Of a stretch of DNA of 64,000 nt, positions 34,149 to 43,043 are shown in pieces. Position numbers and translations under genes: made by a program. The stretch covers positions 124,001 to 188,000 of the forward strand of contig JAJDDN010000003.1 of the NCBI GenBank assembly GCA_029260295.1, written 5' to 3'. Under the pieces are notes generated by a model. The model did no database searches, had not been told where the DNA came from, and was given only the letters and a program-made list of their open reading frames with translations. Positions within the stretch are counted from its first letter, which is position 1. Each line of letters starts with the position of its first letter. This DNA comes from Phycisphaerales bacterium (lineage in GTDB: Bacteria > Planctomycetota > Phycisphaerae > Phycisphaerales > UBA1924).

Positions 34149-34724
34149 ATGGCCGTTGCCCCTGTCACACTCTCCAACACCATCGTCACCCTCGAACCCA
34201 TCGCCCTGACGCACGCCGATGACTTCGTTGACGCCATGGACGACTCCGTCTTCGCCTACATGCCCATGCGGTCATCCGTCCGCACCAAAAACGAAGTCCG
34301 CCGCTACATCGAGTTCCAGATGGCTCGCCCAAGCACCATCGTCTTCACCGTCATCGACAACGCAACCAACCGCGCCATCGGATCCACCAGCTACATGAAC
34401 ATCCGCCCCGACCACCACGGCCTCGAAATCGGATCCACCTGGATCACCACCCCCGCCCGAGGCACCAAGATCAACCCCGCAATGAAACACCTCATGCTCA
34501 AGCACGCATTCGAGGAACTCAACGCGATCCGCGTCGAGCTCAAGACCGATGCCCGCAACGCGCAATCACGCGCGGCAATTCTGAAACTCGGCGCTGAGTT
34601 CGAAGGCATCCTCCGCAACCACATCATCATGCCCGACGGGCACCTCCGAGGCTCAGCAACATACTCCATCACCCCAGATCAATGGCCAGCAATCAGCGAG
34701 CAACTCCTCGAACGCATCGGATAA
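34149..34724 (+). CDS. GNAT-family N-acetyltransferase
   Basis: A protein of 191 residues of the Acetyltransf_3/RimJ type: NTIVTLEPIALTHADDFVDA, TNRAIGSTSYMNIRPDHHGL, IGSTWITTPARGTKINPAMK, LNAIRVELKTDARNAQSRAA and AILKLGAEFEGILRNHIIMP. The last motif is the usual acetyl-CoA end of the family. The target is unknown. ATG 34149 is preferred over 34119, which starts inside the duplicated gspE tail region. The gene lies between hairpin repeats E1 and E2 and has normal GC content. Confidence 0.9.
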   Translation: MAVAPVTLSNTIVTLEPIALTHADDFVDAMDDSVFAYMPMRSSVRTKNEVRRYIEFQMARPSTIVFTVIDNATNRAIGSTSYMNIRPDHHGLEIGSTWITTPARGTKINPAMKHLMLKHAFEELNAIRVELKTDARNAQSRAAILKLGAEFEGILRNHIIMPDGHLRGSATYSITPDQWPAISEQLLERIG

Positions 34725-34731
34725 GCAGTTT

Positions 34732-34790
34732 AAAAAAAGCACGCCCCCGCCTGTGGGAGCAGGCGGGGGCAATGAGGAGCACGGCTTCAA
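34732..34790 (-). terminator. hairpin repeat E2, terminator for aroC
   Basis: A perfect 11-bp stem GCCCCCGCCTG/CAGGCGGGGGC with loop TGGGAG (34743-34770). On the minus strand it is followed by GTGCTTTTTTT, so it should end transcription coming from aroC. The same element as E1 at 33935, with conserved flanks AAAAGCACGC and AATGAGGAGCACGGCTTCA. The 205 bases between it and aroC hold nothing recognisable. Confidence 0.75.
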
Positions 34791-34995
34791 ACCCCGAAGG
34801 GCAAAGCCGCACGAGAGAGAGCGACTGATCACGCGGATACACATCGCGCCGAATCAAGTTCATCGTCTAGCCCGCCGCATCTATGCCACCATTGCACCCC
34901 CCAAACCTGCCAAAGCTACCCAGCTTCACACGATCGGCAAAATCTGCGTGCATGTTCGCACCGCGTTTGTATGTTTGAGCGCAGTAAGGAGCCGA

Positions 34996-36216
34996 TCAGG
35001 CAATGACCGTATCCGGGTTGCCCCCGGCCAGATCGATCGGAAGCGTCCGCGCGACATCAAGGAACGCATCAAAGTTCCCCCGCGTCTCGATCACACTGTC
35101 GCCCCCAAACTTATCCATGAACGCCGCCGCGACCTCGAAGGCCACCACATTCTCCATCACCACACTCGCCGCCGACACCGCACAGATGTCGCTCCGCTCG
35201 TACTGCGAGTCCTCGGGCTTCTTCGTGTTGAGATCAACACTCGGCAACCCCTTGAGCAGCGTCGCGATCGGTTTCATCGTCCCGGTCACCACGATCGGCT
35301 GCCCGTTGGTCATCCCGCCTTCTAGACCACCCGCGTTATTCGACGACCGCACAAACCCAAGTGATGGCGTATTGATCTTGGACGAATCAAACGCGATCGG
35401 ATCATGAAGCTTCGACCCAAGCCGCTTGGAACACTCCGCCCCCAGCCCAACACCCACGGCCTTGAACGCCTGGATCCCCATCACCGCACCGGCAATCCGC
35501 GAGTCCAGCTTCTCATACCAGTTCATCGAAGAACCAATCCCGGGAGGGCAGTTAAACACATGGCACTCCACATCCCCACCCACCGTGTCCTTATCCGACT
35601 TGGTCTGCCGAATGATGGCACACTGTTTGTCAGTCGTCGCAGGATCGAGTGTGTAGGTCGCCGATTCATCACGATTCATAATGAGTTCGCTCATCGTCTC
35701 GTGCGTCACCACCATGTCAGTCTGCGCATCAAGAATCGAACGCACAAAGCCAAAGACATCCACATCGAATATCTGCTTGAGCATCAGCCGCCCGATGCAG
35801 CACGCCGCCACCCGCGCCGCCGTCTCGCGCGCACTAGCCCGTTCGAGTGTTTCCCGGCAATCAGTAGTCAGCCATTTGATCGACCCCGCCAGATCCGCAT
35901 GCCCAGGCCTCGGCCGGTACACCGGAGGCGTGGCTTCAAGATCATCGAGCCGCGAGTCGCGGTTTTTAACCAACATCGTGATCGGCGCCCCGATGGACTT
36001 TCCGAGCCGGACCCCGGTAAGGATCTCGACAGTGTCGGTCTCAAGCTTCTGGCGTCCGCCCCGCCCGTACCCGCCCTGGCGTCGGGCGAGCTCGCGGTTG
36101 ATGATCTCCGTATCGATCTCCACCCCCGCCGGGACCCCGAGAACAGTGGCGACGAGGGACGGCCCGTGGGATTCACCGGCGGTCTGGTACGAGAGTCTTT
36201 GAGCGTGTGGTGTCAT
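34996..36216 (-). CDS. aroC: chorismate synthase
   Basis: A protein of 406 residues. It makes chorismate from 5-enolpyruvylshikimate 3-phosphate using reduced FMN, the last step of the shikimate pathway. Family signatures are YQTAGESHGPSLVATVLGVP at the start, GYGRGGRQKLETDTVEILTG, RPGHADLAGSIKW, ERASARETAARVAACCIGRL, and GGLEGGMTNGQPIVVTGTMK. The start chosen is the natural one and the length is normal for longer AroC types. It is downstream of the spermidine-synthase-like gene on the same strand, 40 bases away; the pathway partner pheA lies at 43-44 kb. Confidence 0.97.
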   Translation of the reverse strand: MTPHAQRLSYQTAGESHGPSLVATVLGVPAGVEIDTEIINRELARRQGGYGRGGRQKLETDTVEILTGVRLGKSIGAPITMLVKNRDSRLDDLEATPPVYRPRPGHADLAGSIKWLTTDCRETLERASARETAARVAACCIGRLMLKQIFDVDVFGFVRSILDAQTDMVVTHETMSELIMNRDESATYTLDPATTDKQCAIIRQTKSDKDTVGGDVECHVFNCPPGIGSSMNWYEKLDSRIAGAVMGIQAFKAVGVGLGAECSKRLGSKLHDPIAFDSSKINTPSLGFVRSSNNAGGLEGGMTNGQPIVVTGTMKPIATLLKGLPSVDLNTKKPEDSQYERSDICAVSAASVVMENVVAFEVAAAFMDKFGGDSVIETRGNFDAFLDVARTLPIDLAGGNPDTVIA

Positions 36217-36255
36217 CTGATCATCCGATCGGCCCGTTGAAGGCGTGGGTTGATG

Positions 36256-38562
36256 CTATTTATTGAACAGCGAGAGGATGTTTGAGTATTGGTCCGTCCA
36301 CATGCGGACTTCGGTTTCTGGGAACATCATTTTCTGCATCCCATTCTCAAACAGAACCTGGGCCGCTTGCGGGTCTTTGGTGAGCACCATCCATGTCGAT
36401 TGGAGCCAGTAGGCCCGCCGCCCCTCTTCGATCTCGTTGTCGAACTGGTCCTGGTACAAAACCGCCGCCTGATGCGCAGTCCCGAGTTCAAACAAAAGCG
36501 GATGCAGATCCAGATGCCTGTTCGAAATATGAAGCAGGATTACACCATCGCTTGCCAGCCGATCAAAGTACAACCCGATCGCCTCGTAGGTCAGCAGATG
36601 GACCGGGATCGAGTCCGAACTAAACGCGTCGATCACCAGCATGTCATAGACCGACTCTCCAGCCCGGAGCTCTTCTTCGAGCAGCAGCCGCCCGTCGCCA
36701 AGCACGACCTCAACGCGCCCCTGTGCCCCACTCAGGTAACCGAAGTATTCAGGATTCTCCGCAATCTCGGCGACCCCAGGATCAATCTCAAAGTACCGGA
36801 TCAAATCTGTCGGACGGTTGTATGCAGATATCGCCCCGGTCCCCAGCCCCACCGCGCCCATCCGCATCCCATCGGGATGGAGCGACTGAATCCCATTGAT
36901 CGCTGTCCCGCACGGGCCCTGCGGGTGGTAGTACCCCAGCGGCACGCCCTGATTGTCCGGCCCGATGTACTCGACCCCGTGGTCGGTCGTCCCATGGAGC
37001 AGCTTTCGGATCACAACATGCTGCTCGATGATTGGATCAAAGTAGGGCTCGTTGACCACACTGAGCACACCATAAAATGTCCGCTCACGGTGCTGGATCT
37101 TCGGATCAGTCAGATCGTCGTACGCCGCACCCATCAGCGGCACAATCAACACCAGCCCGCACGCCAGCCCATCCTTCCATGCAAGGTAAATAAGCAACGC
37201 GGGAACAAAGATCATCAACCCAAAACCTAAAGTCAGCTCGTTGACCAGCCCGACCCCTAAAAATCTCAAAATATCACCCGCAAAGAATCCCATAAATAAC
37301 AAGTACGCCACACTCAATACCGGCAGCCCAAACCGGACAAGCATCGCCCTCCGTTTGAATTTCGCATCGGCGATCTCACCGATCCGCCTCCACGGAAGCA
37401 ACGCCGCAGTGCACACCAACGCAATCTGATACTCCAGCGTTGTCTCAAACACCAACGGCGCCACGACCCCATTAAACAACCCCCCCAACGCACCGCCGAT
37501 CGACATCATCAGATAAAACTCGGTAAGGTGCGACGCGCCGGGACGGTCACGAGAAAGCAACCCGTGCCCCATCAACCCAACAACCCCAAGCACCAACAAC
37601 TGCACAGCAACAAGAGCCTTGATCGGCGCATACGCCTGAGCGTCCGAGGCCAGCACCAATATTGTCGCGCCGATTACCGCCATCACCAAAGGACGCCGGA
37701 TCGACTCGACCAGCTTATGAGCATCCACAGCAAACGCCACGATCATCGTGATCAAATACACCGCCAAAGGCAGCACCCAGAGCAAAGGGAACGAAGCAAT
37801 ATCCATCGAAATATGGCTCGTCACACCAAGAAGCATCGACGACGGGACAAACGCATAAAACACCCAACGCAACCGACGCCCCCAGTCGATCGGCCGATCA
37901 GATCCGCGCGATTGATCACCACTTTCAACCGGCGCAAGCACATCGCCCGGCGGTGCGTGGGGATCCTCTGTATGCCCTTTCCGGGTCATCAGAATCGCGC
38001 CCGCGCTGAGCACAATAAACACGCCAAACCCACCAAGCCACACCGACCGCTGCGTATCAAGCCCAAGCATCGGCTCGATCACAAACGGATACGCCAGCAG
38101 CCCAATCAAACTCCCCCCATTACTCGCGGCATACAAAAAATACGGATCATGCGATCGCCCATGACCCGTCCGAGCAAACCAACCCTGAACCAAAGGCCCC
38201 GCACTCGAAATCATAAAGAACGGCAACCCAGACACCAACGCCAACTGCAAAATTAACCAGGGCACCGGAAACACCGACGCCTCAGCAGGAGCCACAGGCG
38301 TATCAAACATATACCCCGCAGTCAGTGCAACGATCAGCATCGACACATGACCGATCAACTGCACACGCCGAGGCACCCGCTTCATCACAAAGTGAGCGTA
38401 CAAATACCCAAGCAACAACACCGTCTGGTAGAACAACATACAAGTCGTCCACACCGACGAACTCCCACCAAACACCGGCAGCAGCGTCTTGGCAACCATC
38501 GGCTGCATCGAAAACAGCAGCGTAGCCGAGAGGAACACCGTTGCAATAAAGTAAAGAACCAT
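36256..38562 (-). CDS. membrane protein with C-terminal spermidine-synthase-like domain
   Basis: A protein of 768 residues. Residues 1-500 hold about twelve hydrophobic segments of the kind seen in fused MFS/spermidine synthases (LFSMQPMVAKTLLPVFGGSS, YASNGGSLIGLLAYPFVI). The C-terminal part, from about residue 560, has the SAM-type fold: VGLGTGAISAY, FEIDPGVAEIAENPEYFGYL, VEVVLGDGRLLLEEEL and MLVIDAFSSDSIPVHLLTYE. The family is widespread but its reaction is not established; polyamine synthesis is only one option. A basic and acidic loop joins the helices near residue 210. Confidence 0.88.
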   Translation of the reverse strand: MVLYFIATVFLSATLLFSMQPMVAKTLLPVFGGSSSVWTTCMLFYQTVLLLGYLYAHFVMKRVPRRVQLIGHVSMLIVALTAGYMFDTPVAPAEASVFPVPWLILQLALVSGLPFFMISSAGPLVQGWFARTGHGRSHDPYFLYAASNGGSLIGLLAYPFVIEPMLGLDTQRSVWLGGFGVFIVLSAGAILMTRKGHTEDPHAPPGDVLAPVESGDQSRGSDRPIDWGRRLRWVFYAFVPSSMLLGVTSHISMDIASFPLLWVLPLAVYLITMIVAFAVDAHKLVESIRRPLVMAVIGATILVLASDAQAYAPIKALVAVQLLVLGVVGLMGHGLLSRDRPGASHLTEFYLMMSIGGALGGLFNGVVAPLVFETTLEYQIALVCTAALLPWRRIGEIADAKFKRRAMLVRFGLPVLSVAYLLFMGFFAGDILRFLGVGLVNELTLGFGLMIFVPALLIYLAWKDGLACGLVLIVPLMGAAYDDLTDPKIQHRERTFYGVLSVVNEPYFDPIIEQHVVIRKLLHGTTDHGVEYIGPDNQGVPLGYYHPQGPCGTAINGIQSLHPDGMRMGAVGLGTGAISAYNRPTDLIRYFEIDPGVAEIAENPEYFGYLSGAQGRVEVVLGDGRLLLEEELRAGESVYDMLVIDAFSSDSIPVHLLTYEAIGLYFDRLASDGVILLHISNRHLDLHPLLFELGTAHQAAVLYQDQFDNEIEEGRRAYWLQSTWMVLTKDPQAAQVLFENGMQKMMFPETEVRMWTDQYSNILSLFNK

Positions 38563-38658
38563 TCAAACTCCCAGCAATCGTGATCCGGTCACACAACCCC
38601 AAATCACCCCCCATACAATAGCACAACTCACCCGCCCACTTCAAACCGAGCCATAGCC

Positions 38659-38937
38659 ATGAAACCAAACGACGATGTATGCCTCTGCTTCCATGTCCCC
38701 CTCATCAAGATACGCACCTACCTCGCCCGCGAGGACCCCAAGGTCGCCTCGCTCATCTCAGAGTGCCTCGGGGCCGGAACCGGCTGCGGCTGGTGCGTCC
38801 CCTACCTCAAAGACCTCCACGCCCAGCACAAAGCCGGCTCCCCCCAAACCCCCACCATCGAAGGCACCGCCCAGGACTACACCGAGGGCCGCCTCGCCTT
38901 CAAAGAATCCGGCAAACGAGACGACCCAGCACAATAA
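38659..38937 (+). CDS. BFD-type [2Fe-2S]-binding protein
   Basis: A protein of 92 residues. The N-terminal half has the bacterioferritin-associated ferredoxin fold: VCLCFHVP (Cys-x-Cys), a helical stretch LISECLGAGTG and CGWCVPYL (Cys-x-x-Cys), the four expected [2Fe-2S] ligands. The C-terminal 40 residues are polar and low-complexity. BFD proteins pass electrons, for example to release iron from bacterioferritin. No bacterioferritin gene is nearby. It is divergent from the spermidine-synthase-like gene and convergent with the TPR gene. Confidence 0.85.
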   Translation: MKPNDDVCLCFHVPLIKIRTYLAREDPKVASLISECLGAGTGCGWCVPYLKDLHAQHKAGSPQTPTIEGTAQDYTEGRLAFKESGKRDDPAQ

Positions 38938-38961
38938 AAAAACCGGGCACAAGGCCCGGTC
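38935..38961 (-). terminator. rho-independent terminator after the TPR/alpha-CTD gene
   Basis: On the minus strand ACCGGGC/GCCCGGT with a CTTGT loop is followed by TTTTTTT. It lies 20 bases after the stop codon of the leftward gene and overlaps the end of the BFD gene on the other strand. Confidence 0.85.
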
Positions 38962-38982
38962 ATTCATTGCTGTCAGTTTCGC

Positions 38983-39924
38983 TTATTCGTCGTCTTCAAT
39001 AATCCGAAGCGACAAACCAAAGTTCGTCAGCTTCTCGTGGATCTCAACGAGCGAGGTCGAACCGAAGTTCTTGACGCCCATCAGCTCAGCCTCGGTGTGC
39101 GAGCACAGATCACCAATACTCTGGATATTGAGCATCTGCAGCGCCTTGCGAGCACGCACAGTGAGCTGGAGCTCAGAAACAGGCTTGCCAAGAAGCTGCT
39201 CCTTGCCCGAACCCTTGAGCTTCTCAAGGATCTGACGCCGTGCAACGCGGTGGGCGTCTTCATGGCCCTGACCGAGCTTCAAACCCTTGATGCTGAGCAT
39301 CCGCTTGATCTCATCAAGCGAGGACTCGCCGAAGTTCTTGTAGCTCATGAGTTCTGATTCATTGATACGGATCAGATCGCCGAGCGAGCGGATGTTCATC
39401 TTCTTAAGACATGTACGAGCACGAACGGTCAACTCAAAGTCCGTCACAGGCGTATCAAGCAACGCACGACGCTTCATCACATCGCGTTCGTTCTCTTCTT
39501 CAACCATCATCCCCTTAGACGCGAGCACATCGGTCATAAACAGACGGGCGCGTGCGTGGTTCGGGTTAGTATCAAGAATCTGACGCAAGCAACGCTCAGC
39601 GCGAACATAGTCGCCCTGATCTTCATACAGAACCGAGAGGTTCATCAGTGCGTTGATCGGAGCCGGCGAGTGCTCGCAGACACGCTCGTAGAGCGCAAGC
39701 GCCTCGTCCTCGTCGCCCGACAAATCAAGCTGGTACGCGAGCTGGAACGCGATGTCCAAGCTCTGCGGATCGGCAGCCAGTGCCGAACGCATCGTGCTGA
39801 TGCCCTCAACGCGCTGCCCATCATTGAACATCGCTTTGGCTTTCTCGAAAAGATCAAGGGCGGTCTGAGCATCGGCAGCAGCGGCCGAAGCCCCGATTAC
39901 CATGTCCATGGGATCGTTGGTCAT
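38983..39924 (-). CDS. TPR protein with two RNA polymerase alpha C-terminal domains
   Basis: A protein of 313 residues. TPR-like helices fill about residues 20-145 (AFQLAYQLDLSGDEDEALAL, NALMNLSVLYEDQGDYVRAE). Two alpha-CTD domains follow: residues 162-220 (DFELTVRARTCLKKMNIRSL, NFGESSLDEIK) and 247-305 (LTVRARKALQMLNIQSIGDL, NFGSTSLVEIH). By alignment with E. coli alpha, Arg265, Gly296, Ser299 and Glu302 are kept in both, but Lys298 is Ser or Thr and Asn268 is Thr or Lys. There is no alpha N-terminal domain, so it cannot replace the polymerase subunit. It may bind DNA or regulators beside RNA polymerase (inference). Confidence 0.9.
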   Translation of the reverse strand: MTNDPMDMVIGASAAAADAQTALDLFEKAKAMFNDGQRVEGISTMRSALAADPQSLDIAFQLAYQLDLSGDEDEALALYERVCEHSPAPINALMNLSVLYEDQGDYVRAERCLRQILDTNPNHARARLFMTDVLASKGMMVEEENERDVMKRRALLDTPVTDFELTVRARTCLKKMNIRSLGDLIRINESELMSYKNFGESSLDEIKRMLSIKGLKLGQGHEDAHRVARRQILEKLKGSGKEQLLGKPVSELQLTVRARKALQMLNIQSIGDLCSHTEAELMGVKNFGSTSLVEIHEKLTNFGLSLRIIEDDE

Positions 39925-40028
39925 GTGTTCTCCAAGTCAATCTGGTCATAAAGGCCCGAAATCTCCTTCAGGCGGTCGTAAGTCTAGGCCCACAACCCCC
40001 CAAACGCAAGTCTCATGCAGCCAACGCA

Positions 40029-41663
40029 TTAGCCGCTTGTCAGGGTCGGATCAGGCAAAACATCGTCAAACGGGTCCAGATCAGGCTTGGCATCAGGATC
40101 GATCAGCGTCATCGTCTTCCACTTCCCGCCATAGAACCGGAATCCCAACGCAATCCCCAGCCCGATGATGTACAACGACGCCCCGATCCAAGGCCCGATC
40201 GAGCCCAGTTGGGGTGCCAGTTCAATCAGCGCGTACCCAATCCCCGGGATGCACACCCACGACAGAATAATCGTCGCCACCCCCGGCCAAACAGTATCGC
40301 CGGCCCCTCGAAGAGCACCGGTCAGCGTAATGGCCACCGCATCAAAGATCTGGAACACCGCCGCCGCGATCATGATCAGCACACCGATCTCGATCAGCCT
40401 CGCCGTCTCCTCAGCAGATGTCCCATCATTAATAAACACCTCGATGAGCGGCTCACGGAACACCACAAAGCACAGCGCGCACAGCCCCATATACCCAAGC
40501 GTGATCTTGAGCGCAAGCATTGTTCTTGCCAGAGCGATATCAGGACGCCCCATCCCCATCGCCTTGCCCACCATCGCCTGGGTCGCTATAGAAATCCCAA
40601 CCGCAGGCATAAAGCTCAAATGCATGTACTGCAGCGCAATCCACCCAACCGTGTTGTGAAGCACCGGATCATCACCCACCGCCTTGCCCCCCTGAGGCAC
40701 AAGCCACACCAGCAAAATCGTCCAGCACACCATCTCATTAACAAACATAAAACCCGGCGCCGTCCCGACCTTCACAAGATCCTTGATGCACTTGGCGCTC
40801 ACCTTCCACGCCTTCCGCGTCCCAAAGAGCCGCGCGTATCTGGGGCTTAAAAACAACAAGAACGGCACCACAAACTCCACAGCACTCCCCATCAGCGTAC
40901 CAATAGCAGCACCCGTGATCCCCATCGCCTGGATTCCAAGCGACGAGGCCAGCGAAGCGATCGGCTCACTAATCGGCCCGATGACATAACTCCCCAGCCA
41001 CCCCTCAGGCACAGGCATCCCCGCATCACCAAAGATCAGCAACAGGTTCACCACCAGATTCGTAATGTTCCCCAGCACCGCAGAAATCAAAACCACATTG
41101 GCCCGGTGCATGCCATAAAAATAATGATGCAGCGACCGCGCCCCGATCACAAACACCCCGCCAAGCAACACAACCTGCGCATACTCCGTGCTGAGCCCGG
41201 CAAGTTGTGCATCATTCCCAAACATCCAAGACTGCGAAAACAACCCCGGGATCATCCAGTACATCGGCACCATCAACACCAAAAAATACACCAGCCCAAC
41301 CCACAGCCCGTTCCACGCGTACGCCGCCCCCCGCTCCGCCTTGCCCGCCCCAAGGTTCTGGGACACAAACGAGTTGATCACCCCGTTCATCCCAAGCACA
41401 TACGCCATGAACATCCACACAAACATCGACCCGTTGGACTGCGCAGAGATGTACACCGGGTCCTCGCCGATGTCCTTGACCATGAACTTATCAACAAACG
41501 CCATGATCGTATAAGAAGTCATCGTCGCCACCGATGGGATCGCGATCGTCAGCATCTCCCGAAGCGCAGCCGAATCCCGCCCGCCTGTTTCCGGGTTCGA
41601 GGGTTCTATAGACGGCGAATCGGCAACCCGATCAACCGAAGCTGGTTCGTGTAATTCTGTCAT
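40029..41663 (-). CDS. MATE-family efflux transporter
   Basis: A protein of 544 residues with twelve hydrophobic segments in the MATE arrangement: REMLTIAIPSVATMTSYTIM at the start, GMNGVINSFVSQNLGAGKAE, GAAIGTLMGSAVEFVVPFLL, GISIATQAMVGKAMGMGRPD and FDAVAITLTGALRGAGDTVW, the last a strong family motif. MATE proteins export drugs or metabolites against Na+ or H+; the substrate is unknown. ATG 41663 (MTELHEPA) is preferred over the longer in-frame start. The C-terminal tail is acidic. Confidence 0.93.
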   Translation of the reverse strand: MTELHEPASVDRVADSPSIEPSNPETGGRDSAALREMLTIAIPSVATMTSYTIMAFVDKFMVKDIGEDPVYISAQSNGSMFVWMFMAYVLGMNGVINSFVSQNLGAGKAERGAAYAWNGLWVGLVYFLVLMVPMYWMIPGLFSQSWMFGNDAQLAGLSTEYAQVVLLGGVFVIGARSLHHYFYGMHRANVVLISAVLGNITNLVVNLLLIFGDAGMPVPEGWLGSYVIGPISEPIASLASSLGIQAMGITGAAIGTLMGSAVEFVVPFLLFLSPRYARLFGTRKAWKVSAKCIKDLVKVGTAPGFMFVNEMVCWTILLVWLVPQGGKAVGDDPVLHNTVGWIALQYMHLSFMPAVGISIATQAMVGKAMGMGRPDIALARTMLALKITLGYMGLCALCFVVFREPLIEVFINDGTSAEETARLIEIGVLIMIAAAVFQIFDAVAITLTGALRGAGDTVWPGVATIILSWVCIPGIGYALIELAPQLGSIGPWIGASLYIIGLGIALGFRFYGGKWKTMTLIDPDAKPDLDPFDDVLPDPTLTSG

Positions 41664-41854
41664 CTTGCTAATCCAAATATATCGAGGGATATGAAAGCTG
41701 GTACCGACGCTCACCGCATCAGGCTGCAAAGAGGGATGCGGGATCGTTCACATTAGTGTCAAAATTTGACGGGTCGTGATGTCAGTACTTGAGTTTCATA
41801 GTCACCGATGGTACCAGAAATACCGCCGTTGTCAAACCGCTCACTACAAATCGC

Positions 41855-42904
41855 TTACCAAACCCGCTCGCCGCACCGAGCCCCGCACAACTCCACGGCC
41901 AGATCAATCGCATGAGCCATCGACCCAGGATCCGCGATCCCCCGCCCCGCAATATCAAACGCCGTCCCATGATCCGGAGAAGTCCGCACCACATCCCCAA
42001 GCCCCAGCGTCACATTCACAGCCAAATCCCGCTCCAGCAGCTTGATCGGGATCAACCCCTGATCGTGGTACATCGCCACAACCAGATCAAACTTCCCGTC
42101 CATCGCAGGCCGGTAAATCGTGTCAGCGGGAAACGGCCCATCGACATGAATCCCCGTCCCCTTGGCCAGATCAATCGCAGGCTTGATCAGCCGTATCTCT
42201 TCATCCCCCATCAGCCCGTCCTCACCCGCATGCGGATTCAACCCGCACACCGCAATCCGAGGCCTCTTGATCCCAAGATCCAGACACGCCTGATTCCCCA
42301 GATCAATCGCCGTATGCACCTTCCCGATCGTCAACACATCGCGGATGTCATTGAGCGCGATATGCACCGTCGCCAAAACCACCCGCAGCTTATCACCCAC
42401 AAACATCATCGCAAACCGCCGCTCACCAAGCGTCCGAGCGATCAGCTCCGTATGCCCAGGATATTTCTTCCCCGCCATCGACCATGCGAGTTTATTAATC
42501 GGCCCCGTCACAATCGCGCTGGATTTCAACGGATCACCCTCATCCCGCATCGTGTCCTCGATCGCCCGCATCACCCACCGGAAGCTCATCGCCCCAGAAA
42601 CCGTATCGGCCCTAGGAACCATCGAAAGCTCAACACCCTCGTCCTTCATCTGCGGATCCGAATCCATCAACACCACCGGATGCGCGTCAAGAGTAGTCGC
42701 CAGAGGCGATCTCGCATCCACCTGCCACCAGAACGGATCAACCCCGCACACCTGCGCCGCATGATGCATCACCATCGCCGATCCATGAATCTGATACCGA
42801 GCATGCTTCCGCCGCCCGTTCTCTGCGAGCGCCTTGACCAACACCTCAGGTCCGATCCCACCGGGATCGCCCATCGAAACCGAGATGGTTGGGAGCGTAC
42901 TCAT
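41855..42904 (-). CDS. pdxA: 4-hydroxythreonine-4-phosphate dehydrogenase
   Basis: A protein of 349 residues. It oxidises 4-phosphohydroxy-L-threonine in pyridoxal phosphate synthesis. Family signatures are SVSMGDPGGIGPEVLVKAL, GPINKLAWSMAGKKYPGHTE (with the metal-binding His), VCGLNPHAGEDGLMGDEE and YHDQGLIPIKLL, followed by VNVTLGLGDVVRTSPDHGTA. ATG 42904 gives the usual family length; an upstream ATG at 42964 would add 20 residues lying in a palindromic repeat. No other pdx gene is in the window. Confidence 0.96.
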   Translation of the reverse strand: MSTLPTISVSMGDPGGIGPEVLVKALAENGRRKHARYQIHGSAMVMHHAAQVCGVDPFWWQVDARSPLATTLDAHPVVLMDSDPQMKDEGVELSMVPRADTVSGAMSFRWVMRAIEDTMRDEGDPLKSSAIVTGPINKLAWSMAGKKYPGHTELIARTLGERRFAMMFVGDKLRVVLATVHIALNDIRDVLTIGKVHTAIDLGNQACLDLGIKRPRIAVCGLNPHAGEDGLMGDEEIRLIKPAIDLAKGTGIHVDGPFPADTIYRPAMDGKFDLVVAMYHDQGLIPIKLLERDLAVNVTLGLGDVVRTSPDHGTAFDIAGRGIADPGSMAHAIDLAVELCGARCGERVW

Positions 42905-42935
42905 CTGAACAACTGTACGCACCATCCCCCGTTGC

Positions 42936-43038
42936 GGGTGCCACTGCTTGACCGTCTTCGGCAAGCAGTGTCTTCAGATACCATATTGATCCGCTTTCAA
43001 AGAAACGCCTTGCCGAAGACGGTCAAGGCGTGGCACCC
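42936..43038. repeat. pair of inverted hairpin repeats between pdxA and pheA
   Basis: Left arm 42936-42970 (GGGTGCCACTGCTTGACCGT and CTTCGGCAAGCAGTG) and right arm 43005-43038 (CGCCTTGCCGAAGACGGTCA and AGGCGTGGCACCC) are near-perfect inverted copies 34 bases apart. Each arm can itself fold (CTTG...CAAG). Similar GTGCCA-flanked palindromes occur in several bacterial genomes as dispersed repeats. Confidence 0.85.
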
Positions 43039-43043
43039 CAGAA

